A DNA stretch of 64,000 nt from Eikenella longinqua (GTDB lineage: Bacteria > Pseudomonadota > Gammaproteobacteria > Burkholderiales > Neisseriaceae), in the NCBI RefSeq assembly GCF_001648355.1, contig NZ_LXSL01000025.1:1-64000 (forward strand). Direction: 5' to 3'. The translations under genes were made by a program, and so were the position numbers. The notes beneath the pieces are model-generated. The model did no database searches, had not been told where the DNA came from, and saw nothing but the letters and a program-made list of their open reading frames with translations. The stretch's first letter is position 1, and each line of letters begins with the position of its first letter. Shown piece after piece: positions 1 to 8,579 of this stretch.

Positions 1-126
1 TCCGCCAAATTTCTCGGCCAAAATGGTGGTCAGCGCTGCGGTCAGCGTGGTCTTACCATGGTCAACGTGACCAATGGTGCCAACGTTTACGTGCGGCTTG
101 CTACGTTCGAATTTTTCCTTAGCCAT
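1..126 (-). CDS. tuf: Elongation factor Tu, 5' end only
   Basis: First 42 codons of EF-Tu, the GTPase that carries aminoacyl-tRNA to the ribosome. The reverse strand reads MAKEKFERSKPHVNVGTIGH and then the G1 loop GHVDHGKT at residues 19-26. The rest lies beyond the window edge. The ATG at 126 has an AAGGA ribosome-binding site about 8 bases upstream. It follows fusA on the same strand, the usual last position in the str operon. Neisseriaceae often have two tuf copies, so which copy this is cannot be told from here. Confidence 0.97.
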   Translation of the reverse strand, partial: MAKEKFERSKPHVNVGTIGHVDHGKTTLTAALTTILAEKFGG

Positions 127-169
127 GAGCTAATTCCTTTTCATATAAAAGATCGATTAAAAGAACAAA

Positions 170-219
170 AGGCCACCTGAAAATCTTCAATCCAAACCTG
201 AAATATTTTTCAGGTAGCC
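170..219. repeat. Imperfect inverted DUS pair between tuf and fusA
   Basis: AGGCCACCTGAA (one mismatch from the window's DUS AGGCTACCTGAA) at 170-181 faces TTCAGGTAGCC at 209-219. The pair can form a stem between fusA and tuf. A partial attenuating terminator is possible, but the run of T expected after an intrinsic terminator is weak on the minus strand. Confidence 0.6.
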
Positions 220-260
220 CATAAAGACTGCCCGTTTTAACGGACAGCCGAGGTGTAAAG

Positions 261-2366
261 TTAGCCTTTGCGGTCTGCTACTACTTTTTCTGCCACATGA
301 GCCGGAGCTTCTGCGTATTTCTTGAACTCCATGGTGTAGGTGGCGCGGCCTTGAGTGGCGGAACGCAGGTCGGTTGAGTAACCGAACATCTCGGCCAGCG
401 GCACTTCGGCGCGAACTTTCTTACCGCCGATGCCGTCGTCATCCATACCCAGCACGATGCCGCGGCGGCGGTTCAGGTCGCCCATCACGTCGCCCATGTA
501 CTCTTCCGGCGTTTCCACTTCTACAGCCATAATCGGCTCGAGCAGAACCGGAGAGGCCTTACGCATACCGTCTTTGAAAGCCATGGAAGCGGCCAATTCA
601 AACGCGATTTGCGAAGAGTCCACATCGTGGTAAGAACCGAAGGTCAGGCGTACGCGCACATCCACCACCGGATAACCGGCCACGATACCGTTTTGCAGCG
701 TATCGCGGATACCTTTATCCACAGACGGGATGAATTCGCGCGGAATCACGCCGCCTTTGATTTCGTCGATAAACTCGTAACCCGCACCGCCCGGCTCCAT
801 CGGCTCCATTTTGATCACAACGTGACCGTACTGGCCTTTACCGCCGGACTGTTTAACGTGCTTGGCTTCGGACTCGACTTCTTTGCGGATAGTTTCGCGG
901 TAGGCCACCTGCGGCGCACCCACGTTGGCTTCCACGCCGAATTCGCGTTTCATGCGGTCCACGATAATTTCCAAGTGCAACTCGCCCATACCGGAAATAA
1001 TGGTTTGGCCGGATTCTTCGTCGGTACGCACGCGGAAAGAGGGGTCTTCCTTAGCCAAACGGTTCAGGGCGATACCCATTTTCTCTTGGTCGGCCTTGGT
1101 TTTCGGCTCAACGGCAATGTGGATTACCGGCTCAGGGAATTCCATACGCTCCAAGATAATCGGGGCGTTTTCGGCACACAGGGTTTCACCGGTGGTTACG
1201 TCTTTCAAACCGATGGCGGCGGCGATGTCGCCAGCGCGCACCTCTTCGATTTCGGTACGGTCGGCGGCAGTCATCTGCACCAAACGGCCGATACGCTCAC
1301 GAGTGCCTTTTACAGAGTTCAATACGGTATCACCGGATTTCACCACGCCGGAATAAACACGGATGAAGGTCAGCTGGCCAACGTATTTGTCGTTCAACAT
1401 TTTGAACGCCAAAGCGGAGAATTTCTCGTCATCGCTGGCTTGGCGGCTGTCGGCCTCTTCGGTATCGGGATTCACGCCCTGCACCGGAGGAATATCGGTG
1501 GGCGCAGGCAGCAATTCCACCACCGCGTCCAGCATACGCTGAACACCTTTGTTTTTGAACGCAGAGCCGCACAGCATCGGCTGGATTTCGCCGGCCAAAG
1601 TACGCTGGCGCAAAGCACCGACGATTTCTTGTTCGGTCAGCTCTTCGCCGCCCAAGTATTTGTCCATCAGCTCTTCGTTAGCTTCGGCAGCAGCTTCAAT
1701 CATGTTCTGACGCCACTCTTCGGCAGTAGCTACCAAATCGGCCGGAACATCGCCATATTCGAAAGTCACGCCTTTATCGGCTTCGTTCCAAATAATGGAC
1801 TTCATCTTCAGCAGATCGACCACGCCTTCGAATTTATCCTCGGCACCCACCGGAATCACGATCGGCACAGGATTGGCGCGCAAGCGGTTTTTCATCTGCT
1901 CAACCACGCGGAAGAAGTTGGCGCCCTGGCGGTCCATTTTATTCACAAACGCCAAACGCGGCACTTGGTATTTGTTGGCCTGGCGCCATACGGTTTCAGA
2001 CTGAGGCTGAACGCCGCCTACCGCGCAGTAAACCATTACCGCGCCGTCCAACACACGCATAGAACGCTCTACCTCTACGGTAAAGTCCACGTGTCCGGGG
2101 GTGTCAATGATGTTGAAGCGATGCTCGGGGAACTGCTTCGCCATACCGGACCAATAGGAAGTCACGGCAGCGGAGGTAATGGTAATACCGCGCTCCTGCT
2201 CTTGCTCCATGTAGTCGGTAGTGGCCGCACCATCATGCACCTCGCCCAGCTTGTGAGTCAGGCCGGTGTAGAACAGAATACGTTCGGTAGTGGTGGTTTT
2301 GCCCGCATCAATGTGGGCGGAAATACCGATATTACGGTACAGATTAATCGGGGTTTTACGAGCCAT
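261..2366 (-). CDS. fusA: Elongation factor G
   Basis: Translocation GTPase, 701 aa, the normal family length. G1 AHIDAGKT is at residues 17-24, G3 DTPGH at 88-92 and G4 NKMD at 142-145, followed by the later domains typical of EF-G. It sits between rpsG (18 bases upstream) and tuf in the conserved order rpsL-rpsG-fusA-tuf, so it is probably translated from the str operon mRNA. No frameshift or unusual segment was seen. Long open frames on the opposite strand here are shadows of its strong codon bias. Confidence 0.98.
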   Translation of the reverse strand: MARKTPINLYRNIGISAHIDAGKTTTTERILFYTGLTHKLGEVHDGAATTDYMEQEQERGITITSAAVTSYWSGMAKQFPEHRFNIIDTPGHVDFTVEVERSMRVLDGAVMVYCAVGGVQPQSETVWRQANKYQVPRLAFVNKMDRQGANFFRVVEQMKNRLRANPVPIVIPVGAEDKFEGVVDLLKMKSIIWNEADKGVTFEYGDVPADLVATAEEWRQNMIEAAAEANEELMDKYLGGEELTEQEIVGALRQRTLAGEIQPMLCGSAFKNKGVQRMLDAVVELLPAPTDIPPVQGVNPDTEEADSRQASDDEKFSALAFKMLNDKYVGQLTFIRVYSGVVKSGDTVLNSVKGTRERIGRLVQMTAADRTEIEEVRAGDIAAAIGLKDVTTGETLCAENAPIILERMEFPEPVIHIAVEPKTKADQEKMGIALNRLAKEDPSFRVRTDEESGQTIISGMGELHLEIIVDRMKREFGVEANVGAPQVAYRETIRKEVESEAKHVKQSGGKGQYGHVVIKMEPMEPGGAGYEFIDEIKGGVIPREFIPSVDKGIRDTLQNGIVAGYPVVDVRVRLTFGSYHDVDSSQIAFELAASMAFKDGMRKASPVLLEPIMAVEVETPEEYMGDVMGDLNRRRGIVLGMDDDGIGGKKVRAEVPLAEMFGYSTDLRSATQGRATYTMEFKKYAEAPAHVAEKVVADRKG

Positions 2367-2384
2367 GTTGGTCGCCTTTCAAAA

Positions 2385-2858
2385 TTAGAAGCGGAAATGA
2401 GAGAAGGCTTTGTTGGCTTCGGCCATGCGGTGAACTTCTTCACGTTTCTTCAACGCACCGCCGCGGCCTTCGGCTGCATCCATCAACTCACCGGCCAAAC
2501 GCAAATCCATGGATTTTTCGCCACGTTTGCGGGCCGCATCGCGCACCCAGCGCATCGCCAGCGCCAAACGGCGGGAAGGACGAACCTCAACAGGAACCTG
2601 GTAGTTGGCACCACCAACACGGCGGCTTTTCACTTCCACGATCGGTTTGGCATTATCGATGGCTTCGTTGAACACTTCGATGGCTTCTTTGCCCTGTACT
2701 TTCTTGGCAATCTGCTCCAGCGCGCCGTATACGATGCGCTCGGCAACGGATTTCTTACCGTCCACCATCAGAACGTTCATGAATTTGGTCAGTTCAACGC
2801 TGCCGAACTTCGGATCCGGCAATACGTCGCGCTTGGGGACTTCTCTACGTCTTGGCAT
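2385..2858 (-). CDS. rpsG: 30S ribosomal protein S7
   Basis: Primary 16S rRNA binding protein of the small-subunit head, 157 aa with the initiator Met. It begins MPRRREVPKRDVLPDPKFGS, the characteristic S7 start. The frame stays open 20 codons further upstream, but the ATG at 2858 is chosen because AAAGGAAA lies a few bases before it and the resulting length matches the family. It is the second gene of the str operon, downstream of rpsL. Confidence 0.97.
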   Translation of the reverse strand: MPRRREVPKRDVLPDPKFGSVELTKFMNVLMVDGKKSVAERIVYGALEQIAKKVQGKEAIEVFNEAIDNAKPIVEVKSRRVGGANYQVPVEVRPSRRLALAMRWVRDAARKRGEKSMDLRLAGELMDAAEGRGGALKKREEVHRMAEANKAFSHFRF

Positions 2859-2973
2859 TTCAATTTCCTTTAATCTATTCAGCTGGGATTCATTCCCGCG
2901 AATGCCCATAGCAAGCATTCACTTACTCGGCCGTTATATCAACAAGAGCGGCCGACGTGCCTGTATTAAAAAA

Positions 2974-3345
2974 TTATTTCGGGCGTTTGGCACCGTATTT
3001 GGAGCGAGCCTGTTTACGGTCTTTCACGCCGGCGGTATCCAGAGAACCGCGAACGGTGTGGTAGCGCACACCCGGCAAGTCTTTCACACGACCGCCGCGA
3101 ATCAGCACCACGCTGTGCTCTTGCAGGTTGTGGCCTTCGCCGCCGATGTATGAAATCACCTCAAAGCCGTTGGTGAGGCGCACTTTGCATACTTTACGCA
3201 AAGCGGAATTCGGTTTTTTCGGAGTGGTGGTGTACACACGGGTGCATACGCCGCGTTTCTGCGGGCAGGCTTCCAGTGCGGGCACCTTGTTTACGTACTC
3301 GGGCTTTTTGCGGCCCTTGCGTACTAACTGGTTAATAGTTGGCAT
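2974..3345 (-). CDS. rpsL: 30S ribosomal protein S12
   Basis: Decoding-centre protein, 123 aa. It begins MPTINQLVRKGRK and contains the conserved TPKKPNSALRKV and GGRVKDLPGVRYH segments in which streptomycin-resistance changes occur. Lys is present in the KKPNS loop, the usual streptomycin-sensitive form. The ATG at 3345 is chosen over an upstream in-frame start because it gives the standard protein. It is the first gene of the str operon, with a strong promoter about 60 bases upstream. Confidence 0.97.
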   Translation of the reverse strand: MPTINQLVRKGRKKPEYVNKVPALEACPQKRGVCTRVYTTTPKKPNSALRKVCKVRLTNGFEVISYIGGEGHNLQEHSVVLIRGGRVKDLPGVRYHTVRGSLDTAGVKDRKQARSKYGAKRPK

Positions 3346-3400
3346 ATTTTCTCGTCCTGTTGAGTTAAATATTTGCCGACACCATGCCGGCAAGAGCGGA

Positions 3401-3430
3401 ATTATAGTTCTTTTGCAAGCGGTGGGTCAA
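3401..3430 (-). promoter_or_regulatory. Sigma-70 type promoter of the str operon
   Basis: Reading the minus strand, TTGACC (3425-3430) is followed after 18 bases by a perfect TATAAT (3401-3406). It ends about 56 bases before the rpsL start codon. Nothing else on this strand lies between it and rpsL, so it is the likely main promoter for rpsL-rpsG-fusA-tuf. Confidence 0.8.
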
Positions 3431-3578
3431 TGGTGGTGGCGGAATATACCTTAGCTTTTCGTGGTTTACGGGCGGCTCTGTTGTTTTCCGCACAACGCCG
3501 CGCTGCTTAGCGGGCATGGCGCACATGGCGTGCGGCAGGGCAACACAGCCTGCCGTATCCCGTATTCGCACGCGCTTG

Positions 3579-3717
3579 AGGCTACCTGAAAATATAGCGC
3601 GTTGCTGCGGAGTGGAATTTTTCAGGTAGCCTCTTGCAAACCATGAAGCGTGGCAACAAAGAGCAACAAAAGGAAAAGGCTACCTGAAATTGCCGGGCAC
3701 GGTTTTTCAGGTAGCCT
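3579..3717. repeat. Two inverted DUS pairs upstream of the str operon
   Basis: Two head-to-head AGGCTACCTGAA / TTCAGGTAGCCT pairs lie at 3579-3632 and 3677-3717 in the gap 3346-3755. Each can form a 12-base stem. They separate the str promoter from the end of the HerA-like ATPase gene and may act as its terminators. The rest of the gap holds no gene I can support. Confidence 0.75.
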
Positions 3718-3755
3718 CTTGCAGCTATATATAAAGCATCGCTTTCAGGTAGCCG

Positions 3756-5291
3756 CTATTTGATTGCGTTGCGGATCACGCCCATGATGCTGCGGGTGAT
3801 GGTGCGCGTGATTTGCTTGTTTACCTGGCTGCCGAGCGAATCGGCCAGGTCGTAGCCGAGGCCCTGGTTGGCGCGTTTGCGGCTGCCAAACAGGCCGCCG
3901 AGGAAGCCGTCCACCACGCCGCCCTGGCTGCGTTCAGCTTTTTGCGCGCTCGCGGCGGCGCTGCTTTGGGCTTTGGCTTCGGCGGCCGCTTGGGCGGCTG
4001 CGGCCTGCTCCTGCTCCAACTGTTGCAGGGCTTCATAGGCGGAGAAGTTGTCCACCGCGTCTTTGTAGTGGCGGTAGAGGATGTCGTTTTGGAAGCGGCT
4101 GTCGCGCTCGGCGGCGGCAAGCGGGGCGAGCTGGGATTGCGGCGGCAACACGAAGGCGCGTTCCACCACGCCGGGCATGCCTTTTTCATCAAGGAAAGAC
4201 ACCAGCGCTTCGCCCACGCCCAATTCGGTAATCACTTGCGCCACGTCGAGCGTGGGGTTGCTGCGGAAGGTTTCGGCAGCGGCGCGCACGGCTTTTTGGT
4301 CGCGCGGAGTGAAGGCGCGCAGGGCGTGCTGCACGCGGTTGCCAAGCTGGCCGAGCACGGTATCGGGCAGGTCGAGCGGGTTTTGGGTGACAAAATACAC
4401 GCCCACGCCTTTGGAGCGGATGAGGCGCACCACTTGCTCAACTTGTTTGAGTAGGCTGTCGGCGGCGCTGTCGAACAGCAGGTGGGCTTCGTCGAAAAAC
4501 ATAACGAATTTGGGCTTATCCAAATCGCCGACTTCGGGCAGGGTTTCAAACAGTTCGGCCAGGAACCACAGCAAAAAGGCGCTGTAGAGGCGGGGCGATC
4601 GCATGAGCTTTTCGGCGTTGAGGATGTTGATCACGCCTTGGCCGCCTTCGGTTTGCAGCCAGTCTTGCAAGTTGAGCTCGGGCTCGCCGAAAAACACGTC
4701 GCCGCCTTCGCTTTCCAGCTGCAGCAGCTGGCGCTGGATGGCGCCGACGCTGGCGGCGGAAACGTTGCCGTATTGGGTGCGGTATTCTTTGGCGTGTTCG
4801 GCCACGTATTGCAGCATGCCGCGCAGGTCTTTCAAATCGATCAGGTGCCAGCCTTGGTCGTCGGCGGCTTTGAATACGAGGTTAAGCAGGCCTTCCTGGG
4901 TGTCGTTCAGGTTCATCAAGCGGGAGAGCAGCATGGGGCCCATTTCGGAAATGGTAACGCGCACGGGGATGCCGGTTTCGCCGTACACGTCCCAAAAGCG
5001 CACGGGAAAACCTTTCAGGTAGCCTTCCGCATCCAGCCCGAATTGGGCGATGCGCTCGCCCACTTTGCCTTGGCCGTCGCCGGGATTGGCGATGCCGGAG
5101 AGGTCGCCTTTCACGTCGCTCATGAATACGGGGATGCCGGCGGCGCTGAAGCTTTCGGCCATTTTGCGCAGGGTGACGGTTTTGCCCGTGCCGGTGGCGC
5201 CGGCAATCAGGCCGTGGCGGTTGGCCATTTGGCCGAGCAGGAATAACTCGCGGCTGTCGGCGATGCTGTGGGCGATGTGGAATTGCGCCAT
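3756..5291 (-). CDS. HerA-like ATPase (DUF853 / YjgR family)
   Basis: 511-aa P-loop ATPase resembling the YjgR/DUF853 branch of the HerA-FtsK superfamily. Walker A GATGTGKT is at residues 31-38 and the Walker B motif FVMFFDEAH is in the middle of the protein. The C-terminus has an Ala/Gln-rich charged stretch and then a basic tail. HerA relatives form hexameric DNA or protein pumps, but the role of this branch is not established. No membrane segment was seen. It stands alone between DUS-rich gaps. An internal DUS at about 5011-5023 is read through as coding sequence. Confidence 0.85.
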   Translation of the reverse strand: MAQFHIAHSIADSRELFLLGQMANRHGLIAGATGTGKTVTLRKMAESFSAAGIPVFMSDVKGDLSGIANPGDGQGKVGERIAQFGLDAEGYLKGFPVRFWDVYGETGIPVRVTISEMGPMLLSRLMNLNDTQEGLLNLVFKAADDQGWHLIDLKDLRGMLQYVAEHAKEYRTQYGNVSAASVGAIQRQLLQLESEGGDVFFGEPELNLQDWLQTEGGQGVINILNAEKLMRSPRLYSAFLLWFLAELFETLPEVGDLDKPKFVMFFDEAHLLFDSAADSLLKQVEQVVRLIRSKGVGVYFVTQNPLDLPDTVLGQLGNRVQHALRAFTPRDQKAVRAAAETFRSNPTLDVAQVITELGVGEALVSFLDEKGMPGVVERAFVLPPQSQLAPLAAAERDSRFQNDILYRHYKDAVDNFSAYEALQQLEQEQAAAAQAAAEAKAQSSAAASAQKAERSQGGVVDGFLGGLFGSRKRANQGLGYDLADSLGSQVNKQITRTITRSIMGVIRNAIK

Positions 5292-5385
5292 CGTGCTTCT
5301 CCAAGGGGATTGATAACGGGCGATATTGTAGCGGAATCGCGGGGTTTGACGGCAAATTTGTTGGGAGCAGCGCGCCGGGATGGTT

Positions 5386-5524
5386 TTCAGGTAGCCTTAT
5401 CCTCGATGGTTGAAAGGCTACCTGAAAACCGTTGGCCTGATTGCAGGCTGCCTGCCTGGTAGCTCCAGCCAAAAGGCTACCTGAAAAACAGAAGCCGAGC
5501 CCCGCCAGCATTTTTCAGGTAGCC
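5386..5524. repeat. Cluster of four DUS copies before pyrB
   Basis: AGGCTACCTGAA or its complement occurs at 5386-5397, 5415-5426, 5474-5485 and 5513-5524, arranged as two inverted pairs. The cluster fills most of the gap between the HerA-like ATPase gene and pyrB. Copy number this high in 140 bases marks a preferred uptake site or repeated gain of the motif. Confidence 0.85.
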
Positions 5525-5578
5525 TCCACACCCCAAACAGCGCATAATACGCCCGTTTGCACCCGCCCGGAGACCACC

Positions 5579-6499
5579 ATGCCCAACCCGCTTTACGGCC
5601 AGCACATCATTTCCATCCCCGACCTGAGCAACGAGCAGCTCGAATGCCTGCTGGATACCGCCCTGCGCCTGAAGCAGGCGCCGCGGCACGACTTGCTCGA
5701 AGGCCGCCTCATCGGCTCCTGCTTCTTCGAGCCCTCCACCCGCACCCGCCTCTCTTTTGAAACCGCCGTGCAGCGCCTCGGCGGCAAAGTAATCGGCTTT
5801 TCCGACGGCGCCAACACCAGCGCCAAAAAAGGCGAAACCCTGGCCGACACCGCCCGCATCATCTCCAGCTACACCGACGCTATCATCATCCGCCACCCCA
5901 AAGACGGCGCCGCCCGCGTGCTGGCCGAATTCTCCGCCGTGCCCGTAATCAACGCTGGCGACGGCACCAACCAGCACCCCAGCCAAACCCTGCTCGACCT
6001 CGTTACTATCCAAGAAACCCAAGGCAGCCTCGCCAACCTCACCATCGCCATGGTCGGCGACCTCAAATACGGCCGCACCGTCCACTCCCTCGCCCAAGCC
6101 ATGAAACGCTGGAACGCCGAATTCATTTTCGTATCCCCGCCCAGCCTCGCCATGCCCGACTACATCACCGAAGAGCTCGATGCCGCCGGCTGCCGCTACC
6201 AAACCCTGCCCAGCCTCGAAGCCGCCATCGAGCGCGCCGACATCCTCTACATGACCCGCGTGCAACGCGAACGCTTCGACGAGCAAGAATTCGCCAAAAT
6301 CCAAGGCAAATTCAACCTCGAAGCCGCCATGCTCCAGCATGCCAAACCCAACCTACGCGTGCTGCACCCCCTGCCCCGCGTAGACGAAATCCACCCCAAC
6401 GTGGATGACACGGTTTATGCTTACTACTTCGAACAAGCCAAAAACGGCGTGTTCGCACGTATGGCCATGCTCTCATTGGTGCTCAACGAAACCGTATAA
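5579..6499 (+). CDS. pyrB: Aspartate carbamoyltransferase catalytic chain
   Basis: Makes N-carbamoyl-L-aspartate from carbamoyl phosphate and aspartate, the second step of de novo pyrimidine synthesis. 306 aa, close to the usual 300-311. The carbamoyl-phosphate loop STRTR is at residues 53-57, and the C-terminal HPLPRVDEI motif is present. The frame is open upstream, but the ATG at 5579 gives the standard start. The regulatory chain gene pyrI lies 1.5 kb downstream rather than directly after it, because a lipoprotein gene sits between them. Confidence 0.96.
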   Translation: MPNPLYGQHIISIPDLSNEQLECLLDTALRLKQAPRHDLLEGRLIGSCFFEPSTRTRLSFETAVQRLGGKVIGFSDGANTSAKKGETLADTARIISSYTDAIIIRHPKDGAARVLAEFSAVPVINAGDGTNQHPSQTLLDLVTIQETQGSLANLTIAMVGDLKYGRTVHSLAQAMKRWNAEFIFVSPPSLAMPDYITEELDAAGCRYQTLPSLEAAIERADILYMTRVQRERFDEQEFAKIQGKFNLEAAMLQHAKPNLRVLHPLPRVDEIHPNVDDTVYAYYFEQAKNGVFARMAMLSLVLNETV

Positions 6500-6653
6500 A
6501 TATCCGGCACTTCAGGCTACCTGAAAAACACCCGGCCAAGCCAAAGCCGGGCTTCGGCAACGTAAACAATCCAGCCGAAACCCACAGCCTCATGCATGCA
6601 CACGTCATTGGTTTATATCTATAAAACATATTGTTTAACAAAGGGATCAAACA

Positions 6654-7954
6654 ATGCATGCAAAAACCATTTTGATGCTGATGTGCCTGGGCGCGCTGGC
6701 CGGCTGCGGCGGCAGCAGTAAAAACGGCGAAGGCCAAAACATCACTTCCATCAAATTCGGCAGCGGTAGCAATTATAGGCAATCTTCGACCATGTCCGTC
6801 CGTATGCGTGAACAGCCACAATCGCAGCCGCAAACCGACAACAATACGCCAAACCCCAATCCGTCGCCCAACCCCAACCCGACACCGAATCCGACCCCCA
6901 CACTGGATCCGACTCCGGACCCCAATCCCGATCCAACCCCCAACCCGCCGCCCACGCCGGAGCCGCCTAAACCCACTCCGACCAACGGTTGCGAAAAAGC
7001 CACCGACGAATCCGGCCAGTGGAAAAGCTTGCGATGCTTTGAGTTTAAAGAATCTACCGTGCCGCAAGACTGGGAAGTCAAAAATATTCCCAACCACTTG
7101 GGCGGCCACCTCTCCTACCTCAGGGGCAATGTGGAGTTTGTGGAAAACGACTATGTGAAGATCACTACCCGCCGCCATTGTGTGCGGCAGCAGGGCGATT
7201 CCCTCACCACCACCAATGCCACTACCGGTCCATGTGCAGCAAACCAAGTTGCACAATACGCCAGCGGCCGTTTCGAATCCAAACCCATCGTGGATGCCAG
7301 CAAACCCTTCCGTGCGGAAATCCGCGCCCGTATCAACTGGAACGGATCCCAAGGCATGCGCACCGCCCTTTGGATGCGCAACAGCGAAAACCTGCAAAAC
7401 TGCGCCCGTAACCCCGCCGCCAACGACCCCTACGGCGAGCTGGATATCGTTGAATGGTATTCCTCCGCCCGCGAGTATGCCTGGTCGTCCTCCCATGCCC
7501 TCTGCTATTACAGCCCTCAGAAAAATCTTGGGCCACCCGCCTCTTTGTGCACCGTTTGGAATACCGCCTCAACAAACAAGCCACCCCGATCGACGGCGCT
7601 TGGCATGTATGGGCTGTTGAATTTGACGGCCAGAAAGTACGCTACTTCCTGGACGGCAAGCTGATTCCCGTGGCCACCTACCGGGCGAACGACAACACCC
7701 GCGTCAGTGTGATCAATGAGCACGATACCGATGCAGACGGCGGCTATCCCTCTACCATGCCGGATGAAGACTATACGAAACTCAACATCACCAAAGAGAT
7801 GCTGAGGCAGACATTCGTAGAGAAAGGCCCTTGGTATTTCATTATCAACGACTATGCCGAATGGGAAGAGCAGCTGAAGCCACCCAAACCCACCGACCCC
7901 TTCCCCATCCAAACCACCCTGATCGACTACGTGCGGCTGTATCAGAAAAACTAA
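6654..7954 (+). pseudogene. GH16-like secreted lipoprotein, frameshifted
   Basis: The first frame starts with a lipoprotein signal (MHAKTILMLMCLGALAGC, Cys 18). A linker of Pro-Asn/Pro-Thr repeats follows (about residues 63-112), then a lectin-fold domain with GELDIVEW. E262, D264 and E267 match the ExDxxE catalytic motif of glycoside hydrolase family 16. Translation then leaves the reading frame. A second frame continues the same domain (HVWAVEFDGQKVRYFLDGK) and ends IDYVRLYQKN, a typical GH16 C-terminus. The frames join at a run of five A at 7521-7525; one more A would restore a protein of about 433 aa. The gene may be broken, phase-variable, or affected by a sequencing slip. The substrate is unknown. 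Confidence 0.75.
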
Positions 7955-7966
7955 CCCCGCTCTTGC

Positions 7967-7992
7967 AGGCTACCTGAAATTTCAGGTAGCCT
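7967..7992. terminator. Perfect 26-base DUS palindrome
   Basis: AGGCTACCTGAAA is followed directly by its complement TTTCAGGTAGCCT with no spacer. It lies between the GH16-like gene and pyrI. Folding would need a few central bases to open as a loop. It probably ends transcription of the upstream gene, though the T-run is short. Confidence 0.7.
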
Positions 7993-8029
7993 TTACTCCG
8001 TCTGAACCACCCGAAATCCGGAAACCCAA

Positions 8030-8488
8030 ATGGACAACAAAAAACTCAGCGTCGAAGCCATCGAACACGGCACCGTTATCGACCACATCCCCGCCGGCCT
8101 CGGCCTCGCCATCCTGCGCCAGTTCAAACTGCTGCACCACGGCCACGCCGTTACCGTCGGCTTCAACCTCCCCAGCAAACGCCACGGCCGCAAAGACATC
8201 ATCAAAATCACCGGCATTCAGCTCGACGAAGCCGCCGCCAACCGCCTCGCCCTCTTCGCCCCTGAAGCCACCGTCAACATCATCGCCAATTTCCGCGTCG
8301 AGCAGAAAATGCCCCTGAAGCTGCCCGACACCATTAGCGAAGTATTCCGCTGCCCCAACCCCAACTGCGCCAGCCACGGCGAGCCCGTGGCCAGCCGCTT
8401 CTACGTGCGCCGCCGCGGCAGCCAAACCCGCCTCAAATGCCACTACTGCGAAAAAACCTACGACCGCGACCTCGTGGCCGAAGCCTAA
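8030..8488 (+). CDS. pyrI: Aspartate carbamoyltransferase regulatory chain
   Basis: Allosteric subunit that binds nucleotide effectors and holds PyrB trimers together. 152 aa, normal length. The N-terminal nucleotide-binding half begins MDNKKLSVEAIEHGTVIDHI. The C-terminal zinc domain shows the four Cys as CPNPNC and CHYC. Being next to pyrB in the same direction fits a former pyrBI operon now split by 1.5 kb. A DUS palindrome lies just before the gene, so it may have its own promoter, but none stands out. Confidence 0.95.
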   Translation: MDNKKLSVEAIEHGTVIDHIPAGLGLAILRQFKLLHHGHAVTVGFNLPSKRHGRKDIIKITGIQLDEAAANRLALFAPEATVNIIANFRVEQKMPLKLPDTISEVFRCPNPNCASHGEPVASRFYVRRRGSQTRLKCHYCEKTYDRDLVAEA

Positions 8489-8509
8489 CCCCATTATCCG
8501 CAGGCAAAC

Positions 8510-8549
8510 AGGCTACCTGAAAACCGGAACACTCGTTTTCAGGTAGCCT
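8510..8549. terminator. Inverted DUS pair after pyrI
   Basis: AGGCTACCTGAAAAC pairs with GTTTTCAGGTAGCCT across a short loop, a 15-base stem. It sits between pyrI and the metallophosphatase gene and is followed by TTTA. Likely a DUS-based intrinsic terminator. Confidence 0.75.
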
Positions 8550-8579
8550 TTACCCCATCCCACCACCACCCAAACCGCC

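Noticed and set aside
609..2873. A 754-codon open frame on the plus strand across fusA and rpsG
   Set aside because: It is antisense to two strongly conserved genes, with His/Phe-rich composition typical of a shadow frame.
6845..6990. CRISPR-like or tandem-repeat array
   Set aside because: The short repeats encode the Pro-Asn/Pro-Thr linker of a lipoprotein; units are irregular and without spacers.
7515..7530. Programmed -1 frameshifting in the GH16-like gene
   Set aside because: The run is only five A (CAG AAA AAT); it does not form the usual X XXY YYZ slippery heptamer, and no stimulatory structure is evident.
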